The notes beneath the pieces are model-generated. The model was not told the DNA's origin and did not search any database. It worked only from the letters and a program-made list of their open reading frames with translations. Shown here piece by piece: positions 1 to 6,122 of a DNA stretch of 11,103 nucleotides. Source of the DNA: Pseudomonadota bacterium (lineage in GTDB: Bacteria > Pseudomonadota > Alphaproteobacteria > Rhizobiales > Devosiaceae); contig JAEZHZ010000194.1 in the NCBI GenBank assembly GCA_023436745.1, positions 1 to 11,103 of the forward strand, given 5' to 3'. The stretch's first letter is position 1. Each line of letters starts with the position of its first letter. The translations under genes were made by a program, and so were the position numbers.

Positions 1-1034
1 GCCATGAACAGCGAGGCCTTGAAGGTGGCGTGATTGGCGATGTGGAAGATCGCGGCGACCGCGGCGAGCGGCGTTCCCATGCCGAGCAGGGTGGTGGTCA
101 GGCCGAGATGACTGATCGTCGAATAGGCGAGCAGACCCTTCAGGTCACGTTGGAACAATGACGTGTATGCGCCCACCAAGAGGGTGATCAGTCCGGTGTA
201 GGTCACTACCCAGAACCACAGATCGGACTGCGACATCACCGGCCAGAAGCGGACGAGGACGAACACGCCGAGCTTCACCATGGTTGCCGAATGCAGATAG
301 GCCGACACCGGCGTCGGTGCCGTCATTGCGTTGGGCAGCCAGAACTGGAACGGAAACTGAGCGCTCTTGGTGAACGCCCCGACCAGGAACAGCGCCAGCG
401 TGACGGGGTAGAGCTCGTGGTTGACGATCAGCGAACCGGAAGCAAGCACGTCGTCCAGCTGATAGCTGCCGACCATGTGTCCGATGAGCAGCATCGCGAA
501 GAACAGGGCCAGACCGCCGGCTCCAGTGACAATCAGGGCCATGCGGGCACCGTCGCGTGCTTCGCCGCGGTGGTACCAGTATCCGATCAGCAGGAAAGAG
601 ACGAGGCTGGTCACCTCCCAGAAGATCGACAGCTGGATGATATTGCCCGACAGCACCACACCGATCATTGCGCCCATGAAGGCCATCAATAGTGCATAGA
701 GGCGGTGCACCGGATCGCGCGGGGACATGTAGTAGCGAGCATAGAGCACCACCAGCAGTCCGATGAAGGTGATGAGCACGCAGAACAGCCACGCCAGGCC
801 GTCGACCCGGAACTGAAGATCAAGGCCTGCCAACGGAATCCATTCGATCCCCACTCGCACCACGCCGCCGTCTTTCACTGCCGGGAAGAGCATGGCGGTC
901 AGGACGAACCCTATTGCGGCGGTACTTCCCGCAACCCAAGCGGCTCCGTTGCGTGCCGAATTGGGCAGGAGGATCGCCACGACGCTGGCGGCAAATGGCA
1001 GCGCCCAAAGCAGGGTGATAATGAGTTCGGACAT
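1..1034 (-). CDS. mrpA: MrpA-type cation/proton antiporter subunit A, 3' end outside window
   Basis: The leftward reading frame is open from ATG (complement 1032-1034) to the window edge: 344 complete codons and no stop. An in-frame TAG lies four codons upstream, so this is the earliest ATG. The protein is highly hydrophobic with many membrane segments and belongs to the NuoL/MrpA proton-conducting family. Charged residues typical of these antiporter-like subunits are visible: E140 in FWEVTSL, K223 in FTKSAQFPF, H248 in LHSATMVKLG and K299 in QRDLKGLLAYSTISHLG. The stretch SPRDPVHRLYAL, then GYWYHRGEARDGARMAL and VTGAGGLALFF, resembles MrpA/PhaA/MnhA more than respiratory NuoL. By family knowledge, Mrp complexes exchange Na+ or K+ for H+ across the inner membrane and need several further subunits (MrpB-G), which should lie to the left. 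In some alphaproteobacteria A and B are fused; the cut-off prevents a check. NuoL is the less likely alternative. Confidence 0.85.
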   Translation of the reverse strand, partial: MSELIITLLWALPFAASVVAILLPNSARNGAAWVAGSTAAIGFVLTAMLFPAVKDGGVVRVGIEWIPLAGLDLQFRVDGLAWLFCVLITFIGLLVVLYARYYMSPRDPVHRLYALLMAFMGAMIGVVLSGNIIQLSIFWEVTSLVSFLLIGYWYHRGEARDGARMALIVTGAGGLALFFAMLLIGHMVGSYQLDDVLASGSLIVNHELYPVTLALFLVGAFTKSAQFPFQFWLPNAMTAPTPVSAYLHSATMVKLGVFVLVRFWPVMSQSDLWFWVVTYTGLITLLVGAYTSLFQRDLKGLLAYSTISHLGLTTTLLGMGTPLAAVAAIFHIANHATFKASLFM

Positions 1035-1162
1035 GGGCGCAACCTAAGGAACTGATCCCTACTGCACAATGACTGGAAGGGCTTCAAGCAGCCATTGGTC
1101 GATGGTTTTCAGTCCAAAAAAAACGTGACGGCACAGATTCCCCGTTGACGCGGCCACCGCAC

Positions 1163-1191
1163 TTGCCCCGCGAGCGCTCGCAACCCTAAGC
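1163..1191 (+). promoter_or_regulatory. Possible usp promoter with 12-bp palindrome in its spacer
   Basis: In the 213-bp gap between the divergent mrpA and usp genes, TTGCCC (1163-1168) and CTAAGC (1186-1191) are 17 bp apart and face usp. Between them, at 1170-1181, is a perfect 12-bp palindrome, GCGAGCGCTCGC. A palindrome between -35 and -10 would suit a repressor operator. The hexamers match consensus poorly and GC-rich palindromes arise by chance, so this is a suggestion only. The rest of the gap (1035-1162 and 1192-1233) shows an A8 run at 1116-1123 and nothing else I can name. Confidence 0.2.
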
Positions 1192-1247
1192 TCGCATGGA
1201 TGTTCGGCTGCCCTCCGCCCGAATCGTTCGTCTAGAGGAGCTTGGGA

Positions 1248-2141
1248 ATGACTGACGCAGCATGGCCCGCCGTACCGCCAAGTCGTATCCTGGTGGCGAC
1301 CGATCTCAGCGCGCAGGCGGACCGCGCCGCCGATCGCGCTGCGCAACTGGCGCGCATATGGAATGCGGAACTGGTGGTGCTGCACGCACTTGAGGAGATC
1401 GCCCCCTGGCGCGACACTGCGCTCGTTCCGTCATGGCAAAGTCCTCCAGACCTTGCGGCGCGGATTGAAAGGCAACTTAGAGAGGATTTCGCCGATCTTG
1501 TGCCGGGGGAGGTTCGCATTGTCGAACGGCCCGCAGCGGAAGCCGTACTCACGGCAGTTAAGGCAGACAGGTGCGACCTGATTGTCGTCGGGGAGGGCCG
1601 ACACCGTCCGATGGGTGGATTGGGCGCGACACTCAGTGAGCTTTTCAGGAGCGCGCCAGTGTCCGTGCTTGTGGCCAAGCAGAGGGTGCGAGGGCCGTAC
1701 CGGCGATTGCTGGTCGGAACCGACTACACGGACGAGGCCCTAATAGGATTTGAGACAGCGGCTCAGCTCTTTCCTGCGGCGAGTTTCACCCTCATGCACG
1801 CTTTCGAGCTACCGTATCGCTCCCTCATGGCAGACAATCGTCTTGGCCGTGATTTTCAGTCGATGGAGCGTGAAACCATCGATGCGTTCGTGCGCAAGGC
1901 ACGGCTGCCGGAATCGGTGCGGGGGAACGTCGAGACGCTCGTCGAGCATGGTCCGCCCTCGGAGATGCTCTTCCGCTACGGCCTCGACCACCAGGTCGAT
2001 CTCACCGTAATTGGAGCCTATGAGAGGGGGCGCCTGTTTCATGCGCTGCTCGGAGGCGAAGGGCCGCGGATTCTTGAGTCCGTAACAACCGACATCCTGG
2101 TGGTGCGACCACCAAGCGGTGATGACACTGCCACGATATGA
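1248..2141 (+). CDS. Tandem-domain universal stress protein
   Basis: A 297-aa protein with two UspA-like domains, each starting with the typical beta strand: SRILVATDLS (residues about 12-21) and YRRLLVGTDYT (about 150-160). Each ends in a strand of UspA type, SVLVAKQ and DILVVRP. The ATP-binding signature of UspA proteins, G-x2-G-x9-G(S/T), is degenerate in both halves: GEGRHRPMGGLGAT from residue 115, and GAYERGRLFHALLGGE near the C terminus, where the Ser/Thr is lost. Nucleotide binding is therefore uncertain. ATG at 1248 is preferred because AGAGGAG (1234-1240) lies 7 nt upstream; an in-frame TTG at 1242 would sit too close to that site. Usp proteins are cytoplasmic and serve in survival of starvation, oxidative or energy stress, but the precise activity cannot be inferred. 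The gene is divergent from mrpA, which may mean shared response to ionic or energy stress. Confidence 0.85.
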   Translation: MTDAAWPAVPPSRILVATDLSAQADRAADRAAQLARIWNAELVVLHALEEIAPWRDTALVPSWQSPPDLAARIERQLREDFADLVPGEVRIVERPAAEAVLTAVKADRCDLIVVGEGRHRPMGGLGATLSELFRSAPVSVLVAKQRVRGPYRRLLVGTDYTDEALIGFETAAQLFPAASFTLMHAFELPYRSLMADNRLGRDFQSMERETIDAFVRKARLPESVRGNVETLVEHGPPSEMLFRYGLDHQVDLTVIGAYERGRLFHALLGGEGPRILESVTTDILVVRPPSGDDTATI

Positions 2142-2238
2142 TCCGGCCTCCTCGTATCTGGCGCGGGCGGGGGCGCTGCTATAGAGGCATCACCACTGCG
2201 TCTGCAGCCGCTACACGTGCCGACTTATCGAGGGAACC

Positions 2239-2619
2239 TTGACGATCGAATCCATACCCACCGGCATCGCGCCGTCATCGTCGCCCGTGAGTGACGCCGT
2301 GCGGGTCGGCAAACACCTGTGGCTGGTCGCCATTGCAGAAGATCCCGAGAGTGGCGAGATCGTCGGAGGCGGTATCGAGGTGCAGACGCGGCGGACGCTC
2401 CAAAACCTCGACATGGCGGTCCGCGCGGCAGGCGGTACCCTGGCCAATGTCGTGCAGGTGCAAGTGTTCCTCGTGGACAGTGCCGACGCTGCGGGAATGA
2501 ACGAGGTCTATCGCGAGTTCTTTGCCGCGCCCTATCCGGTACGCGCCACTGTGGTGGTCAAGGAACTGCTCGCTGCGGGCCTCAGGGTCGAGATGCTGGC
2601 TACGGCGGTGCTGGACTGA
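2239..2619 (+). CDS. RidA (YjgF/YER057c/UK114) family protein, atypical N-terminal motif
   Basis: A 126-aa protein of the usual RidA length. Family hallmarks are the stretch IEVQTRRTLQNLD (residues 46-58), the strand NVVQVQVFLVD (70-80), NEVYREFF (88-95), and PVRATVVV with R102, followed by RVEM with E118. R102 and E118 align with the arginine and glutamate (R105 and E120 in E. coli RidA numbering) that handle the imine substrate. RidA enzymes hydrolyse reactive 2-aminoacrylate-type enamines/imines to ketoacids and ammonia, as cytosolic trimers. The normally conserved F-V-S-G-Q segment is replaced by LWLVAIAEDP, so this may belong to a paralogous subgroup with another substrate. The start is TTG at 2239, with GAGGGA at 2230-2235 just upstream and no better start in frame. 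The stop overlaps the start of the next gene. Confidence 0.83.
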   Translation: MTIESIPTGIAPSSSPVSDAVRVGKHLWLVAIAEDPESGEIVGGGIEVQTRRTLQNLDMAVRAAGGTLANVVQVQVFLVDSADAAGMNEVYREFFAAPYPVRATVVVKELLAAGLRVEMLATAVLD

Positions 2620-2906
2620 TGTTGCTCAAGCGTGAACTGCTCGAAGAGATAAGGGCGGGCAACGTCGACCTGATCTTCCGCCGCTGGAGCCGTCCAACGG
2701 TGAAGGCCGGCGGCACGCTCAAGACCAAGCTCGGCGTTCTCTCGATCAAGGCAATCGATGATGTGAGCCCCGAGGATGTGGCTCTTCGAGAGGCCCAGCG
2801 GGCGGGCTTCGCGGACCTTGCCGAGTTCTATAGCTGGCTTGCGACGATGAAGCCCGGTCACCTGTTCCAGCGGATCACCGTCGGTTGGCTCAGCGACGCC
2901 GAGTAA
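2619..2906 (+). CDS. Small ASCH/PUA-like domain protein
   Basis: A 95-aa protein whose ATG (2619-2621) shares one base with the TGA of the RidA gene (TGATG), so translation is probably coupled by termination-reinitiation. The layout fits the ASCH fold: an N-terminal helix ending in IRAGNVDLIFRRW (residues 11-23), a basic segment RPTVKAGGTLKTKLGVLSI (25-43), then acidic and helical segments with LREAQRAGFADLAEFYSWL. ASCH domains are PUA relatives and several members bind or cleave RNA, or act on modified nucleosides; the substrate of this one is unknown. It could equally be called a hypothetical protein of an ASCH-like family, since I recognise it by pattern rather than close match. Its TAA stop is directly adjacent to the stop of the convergent rnd gene. 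Confidence 0.7.
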   Translation: MLLKRELLEEIRAGNVDLIFRRWSRPTVKAGGTLKTKLGVLSIKAIDDVSPEDVALREAQRAGFADLAEFYSWLATMKPGHLFQRITVGWLSDAE

Positions 2907-2915
2907 CTACTCGGC
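2898..2915. terminator. Inverted repeat covering both convergent stop codons
   Basis: GCCGAGTA-AC-TACTCGGC is an exact inverted repeat with a 2-nt centre. As RNA it would form a 6-bp GCCGAG/CTCGGC stem with a TAACTA loop on either strand. The loop region contains the TAA of the ASCH gene (2904-2906) and, on the other strand, the TAG of rnd (complement 2907-2909). No T run follows on either strand, so a classical intrinsic terminator is not shown; it may act weakly in both directions or only protect 3' ends. Confidence 0.35.
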
Positions 2916-4076
2916 CGGCTCCGCCTGCTTGACCTCGAACTCCACCACGCCCTTGCGGGTGGCCACCAGTCCGATGCGGCCGTGCTTTATGTCGAGCGCT
3001 TTGTCACCGAAGAGCTTGCGCCGCCAGCCACGCATGGCGGGTACGTCGGCATCGTCGTCGAGTACGATTGCGTCGATATCGTCCGACGTGGCGATGATAC
3101 GCGCAGCGACGCCGTGCTGCTCGGATACAGACTTCAGCAACACGCGCAGCAGGTCACCGACTGCGCCCTTGGGCGAGGGGCCGCGATAGCGCTCCGGAGC
3201 AGGTGGCAATGCCGACTTCGGCAGCGCTTCCACATCCTTGAGCAGCCCTATGATCTCGGCCGCGGCGGAACTGCGGCCATAGCCGCGCGGAACAGCGCGA
3301 AGCTTCTCGAACGCATCTGGCGTCAGTGGCCGCTGCTGCGCGAGTTCGAACAACACGTCGTCCTTGAGGATGCGGCTGCGGGGCTGGTCGGTTTCCTGCG
3401 CCTTCCGCTCCCGCCATTCGGCCAGCTTCTGCAGTGCCGCCAAATCGCGCGGCCGGCTGACCTTCATCTTGAGGCGCTCCCAGGCGCGTTCGGGGCGGAC
3501 CACATAAGTGTCGATGTTGCGCAGGACGCCGAGTTCGTCCTCTACCCAGTCCCACCGCTTGGTGCGATCCACCTGCTCCCGCAGTTCACGGTAGATGTCG
3601 CGCAGGTGCGTCACGTCGGCGATCGCATACAGCCGCTGCTTCTCCGAGAGCGGGCGTGCCGACCAATCCGTGAAGCGGCTCGACTTGTCGAGTTCCACCT
3701 TCGCTATCGAGCGAACCAGATTGTCGTACGAAATGCTGTCGCCAAACCCGCAGACGCTGGCGGCGATCTGAGTGTCGAAGATGTTGTGTGGCACAGCACC
3801 GGTCAGCTTCACAAAGATCTCGACGTCCTGCCGTGCTGCGTGGAACACCTTGGTGATGTTCGGATTGGCGAGCAGCGCAAAGAACGGCGCGAGATTGAGG
3901 CCCGGTGCGAGCGGATCGATCAGCACCGCTTCATCGTCTGTCGCCGCCTGGATCAGGCAGAGCTTCGGCCAGTAGGTCGTCTCTCGCAGAAACTCCGTAT
4001 CGACGGTGACGAAGTCAAACTTCTGGGCGCGCTCACAGAATTCCGCCAGCACGTCGGTAGTGCCGATCAGATCCAT
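2907..4076 (-). CDS. rnd: Ribonuclease D
   Basis: A 389-aa 3'-5' exoribonuclease of the DEDDy family that trims tRNA precursors and other stable RNAs in the cytoplasm. Counting from the ATG at 4076, the exonuclease motifs are VDTEF with D26 and E28, HAARQDVEIF with D84, and YAIAD with Y150 and D154; all metal-binding and catalytic residues are present. A central HRDC-type helical region follows (from about WRERKAQETDQPR through FEKLRAVPRG, roughly residues 215-265). The length agrees with bacterial RNase D. A TTG start at 4091 would add five residues (MTDHS); ATG is preferred because a GGA lies 7 nt before it, but neither start has a strong ribosome-binding site. The gene is divergent from aspS and convergent, with no spacing, with the ASCH gene. 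Confidence 0.93.
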   Translation of the reverse strand: MDLIGTTDVLAEFCERAQKFDFVTVDTEFLRETTYWPKLCLIQAATDDEAVLIDPLAPGLNLAPFFALLANPNITKVFHAARQDVEIFVKLTGAVPHNIFDTQIAASVCGFGDSISYDNLVRSIAKVELDKSSRFTDWSARPLSEKQRLYAIADVTHLRDIYRELREQVDRTKRWDWVEDELGVLRNIDTYVVRPERAWERLKMKVSRPRDLAALQKLAEWRERKAQETDQPRSRILKDDVLFELAQQRPLTPDAFEKLRAVPRGYGRSSAAAEIIGLLKDVEALPKSALPPAPERYRGPSPKGAVGDLLRVLLKSVSEQHGVAARIIATSDDIDAIVLDDDADVPAMRGWRRKLFGDKALDIKHGRIGLVATRKGVVEFEVKQAEPAE

Positions 4077-4194
4077 ACTGTGGTCCGTCAAACTTCGGTC
4101 TCAAAAAAGCCGGCATTCTTCCTATCAGGCTCGGGCCATCGGCTCCACCGATTTTCCTTGGCACACGAATGGGATGTCTGAGGGCGGGTGTGCG

Positions 4195-4229
4195 CGCCTT
4201 GACAAGGCGGGGCCTGCGTGTGCTTTACC
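4195..4229 (+). promoter_or_regulatory. Probable aspS promoter with -35 inside an inverted repeat
   Basis: A perfect -35 hexamer TTGACA (4199-4204) faces aspS, followed at 17 bp by GCTTTA (4222-4227) within TGCTTTACC, a reasonable alphaproteobacterial -10 with a TG upstream. Predicted transcription would begin near 4234, giving a leader of about 30 nt. The -35 is embedded in an exact inverted repeat CGCCTTG-A-CAAGGCG (4195-4209), which also gives TTGTCA on the opposite strand, toward rnd. No convincing -10 for rnd was found. The rest of the gap (4077-4194) holds nothing I can assign. Confidence 0.5.
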
Positions 4230-4262
4230 CGCCCCAGATTCCGCTGTTTCCCAGAGTATGCC

Positions 4263-6035
4263 ATGACCCTCCACCGCTATCGCTCGCACACCTGTGGCGC
4301 CCTTACCGACGCCAATGCGGGTCAGACCGTGCGCCTCAGCGGTTGGGTCCACCGTATCCGCGACCATGGTGGCCTGCTGTTCATCGACCTTCGCGATCAC
4401 TATGGCATTACACAATGCGTTGTTGATCCGGACTCGCCGGCTTTTGCCGAAGCGGAGAAGGTGCGCTCCGAGTGGGTGCTGCGCATCGATGGCGAGGTCA
4501 AGCTGCGGGACGCTGCCGCGATCAACCCCAACATCGCCACGGGCAAGGTCGAGGTGTTCATCCGCGAACTGGAAGTGCTGTCGGCCGCCAAGGAACTACC
4601 TCTGCCGGTGTTCGGCGATCAGGAGTATCCGGAAGACATTCGTCTGCGCTACCGCTTCCTCGATCTGCGCCGCGAGAAGCTTCACGCCAACATTGTCAAG
4701 CGCACCAAGATCATCGCCTCGATGCGGGCAGGCATGGGCGAGGCCGGGTTCACCGAGTTCTCGACCCCCATTCTCACTGCCTCGTCGCCAGAGGGAGCGC
4801 GTGACTTCCTCGTGCCGAGCCGCATTCATCCCGGCAAGTTCTTCGCGCTGCCGCAGGCGCCGCAGCAGTACAAGCAATTGCTGATGGTCGCTGGCTTCGA
4901 CCGCTATTTCCAGGTTGCTCCGTGCTTCCGTGACGAGGACCCGCGCGCCGACCGGCTGCCCGGCGAGTTCTACCAGCTCGACCTCGAAATGAGCTTCGTC
5001 ACCCAGGAAGATGTCTGGAACACCGTTGAACCGGTCATGACCTCGGTCTTCGAGCAGTTCGCCGATGGCAAGCGCGTCACGAAGAACTGGCCGCGCATTC
5101 CCTACCAGACCGCTATTCGCAAGTACGGTTCGGACAAGCCCGACCTGCGGAACCCCATTGAGATGCAGGCTGTTACCGAGCACTTCGCCGGCTCCGGGTT
5201 CAAGGTTTTTGCGAGCCAGATCGAGGCTGACCCAAAGGTCGAAGTGTGGGCCATTCCTGCACCAACGGGTGGATCGCGCGCCTTCTGTGATCGCATGAAT
5301 GCCTGGGCGCAGGGGGAGGGGCAGCCCGGTCTCGGCTACATCTTCTTCAAGGAGGGTGCCGGTAGCGGGCCGATCGCCAAGAACATCGGCGAGGAGCGCA
5401 CCGAGGCCATTCGCACGCAATTGGGCCTCCAGGACGGAGACGCTGTGTTCTTCGTCGCCGGTCGTCCGGACAAGTTCTACAAGTTTGCTGGCGAGGCGCG
5501 GAACAAGGTCGGATTCGACCTCAACCTCGTCGACGCCGAGCAGTTTGCCCTGTGCTGGATCGTGGACTTCCCGTTCTTCGAGTGGAACGAGGAGGAGAAG
5601 CGGATCGACTTCGCCCACAACCCATTCTCCATGCCGCAGGGAGGGTTGGAAGCGCTGGACGGCCAGGATCCGCTGACCATCAAGGCCTATCAGTACGACG
5701 CTGTATGCAACGGCTACGAAATCGCGTCCGGCTCCATCCGTAACCAGTTGCCCGACCTGATGGTTCGCGCCTTTGAGCTCACCGGCAAGAGCCGGGAGGA
5801 GGTCGAGGAGCAGTTCGGCGGGCTCTATCGCGCTTTCCAGTACGGCGCTCCGCCGCATGGCGGCGCGGCATTCGGCATCGACCGCATCGTCATGCTGCTG
5901 TGCGGCGTGCAGAACCTGCGCGAGATTACGGCGTTCCCGATGAACCAGCAGGCAGAAGATCTGCTTATGGGTGCACCGAGCACTCCTTCGGCAAAGCAAC
6001 TGCGCGAGTTGAGCCTTCGCCTCAACGTCCAGTAG
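4263..6035 (+). CDS. aspS: Aspartyl-tRNA synthetase, probably non-discriminating (Asp/Asn)
   Basis: A 590-aa class IIb aminoacyl-tRNA synthetase that charges tRNA-Asp with aspartate using ATP. The order is standard: N-terminal OB-fold anticodon-binding domain (LSGWVHRIRDHGG at 25-37), catalytic core with LPQAPQQYKQLLM, motif 2 FRDED (222-226) followed by RADRLPGEFYQLD, the bacterial insertion domain, and motif 3 GGAAFGIDR (533-541). ATG at 4263 gives the typical M-x-x-HRYRSH start; reading further upstream adds an unrelated sequence. AGAG at 4253-4256 is a weak ribosome-binding site. The His in RDHGG (H35) matches the residue reported for non-discriminating AspRS, where E. coli has Leu. Such enzymes also form Asp-tRNA-Asn, later amidated by GatCAB. 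That specificity is inferred, and the organism's other genes are not visible. Confidence 0.97.
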   Translation: MTLHRYRSHTCGALTDANAGQTVRLSGWVHRIRDHGGLLFIDLRDHYGITQCVVDPDSPAFAEAEKVRSEWVLRIDGEVKLRDAAAINPNIATGKVEVFIRELEVLSAAKELPLPVFGDQEYPEDIRLRYRFLDLRREKLHANIVKRTKIIASMRAGMGEAGFTEFSTPILTASSPEGARDFLVPSRIHPGKFFALPQAPQQYKQLLMVAGFDRYFQVAPCFRDEDPRADRLPGEFYQLDLEMSFVTQEDVWNTVEPVMTSVFEQFADGKRVTKNWPRIPYQTAIRKYGSDKPDLRNPIEMQAVTEHFAGSGFKVFASQIEADPKVEVWAIPAPTGGSRAFCDRMNAWAQGEGQPGLGYIFFKEGAGSGPIAKNIGEERTEAIRTQLGLQDGDAVFFVAGRPDKFYKFAGEARNKVGFDLNLVDAEQFALCWIVDFPFFEWNEEEKRIDFAHNPFSMPQGGLEALDGQDPLTIKAYQYDAVCNGYEIASGSIRNQLPDLMVRAFELTGKSREEVEEQFGGLYRAFQYGAPPHGGAAFGIDRIVMLLCGVQNLREITAFPMNQQAEDLLMGAPSTPSAKQLRELSLRLNVQ

Positions 6036-6049
6036 CCGCTCACGAGCGG
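6036..6049 (+). terminator. Weak hairpin directly after the aspS stop
   Basis: CCGCT-CACG-AGCGG forms a 5-bp GC-rich stem with a 4-nt loop, beginning at the base after the aspS TAG. It is followed by TTAACTAG rather than a T run, so it is at best a weak terminator. It sits immediately before the CtrA-type half-sites. Confidence 0.3.
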
Positions 6050-6075
6050 TTAACTAGCCTTAATGGTGTGTTAAC
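6050..6075 (+). promoter_or_regulatory. CtrA-binding box, three TTAA half-sites
   Basis: TTAA (6060-6063), seven bases, then TTAAC (6071-6075) is an exact match to the alphaproteobacterial CtrA consensus TTAA-N7-TTAA(C). A further TTAAC at 6050-6054 lies one helical turn upstream with a 6-bp spacer. The full box ends 47 bp before the GTG of the phosphodiesterase gene. CtrA-activated promoters usually carry the box near -35, which would place the start of transcription around 6100-6110 with a short leader. I see no good -10, as is common for activator-dependent promoters. Confidence 0.6.
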
Positions 6076-6122
6076 GCCGCACTGCTACCGCTGGGCTCTG
6101 TTGTCCTGGTCGGATTCGCGGT

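Noticed and set aside
145..792. 215-codon leftward open frame
   Set aside because: Arg/Pro/Gly-rich translation in an alternative frame of the clear MrpA-type gene on the same strand; it has no recognisable domain.
1048..1071. GGAAC upstream of usp as an EcfG -35
   Set aside because: At 16-17 bp spacing there is no CGTT-like -10, so it does not make an EcfG promoter.
1116..1123. A8 run, read as a T tract of a leftward terminator
   Set aside because: No adequate stem precedes it on the minus strand and it lies upstream of mrpA, where a terminator would have no gene to end; only a leader attenuator would make sense and no structure supports that.
2157..2185. TATAGA (2180-2185) as a -10 for the RidA-ASCH unit
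   Set aside because: The matching -35 position reads TCTGGC, too far from consensus to list as a promoter.
2982..4181. 399-codon rightward open frame opposite rnd
   Set aside because: It is antisense to RNase D, whose DEDDy motifs are intact; long antisense frames are usual in GC-rich DNA and this translation shows no family pattern.
4596..5999. 467-codon leftward open frame opposite aspS
   Set aside because: Antisense shadow of AspRS; no domain, and the aspS frame carries all class II motifs.
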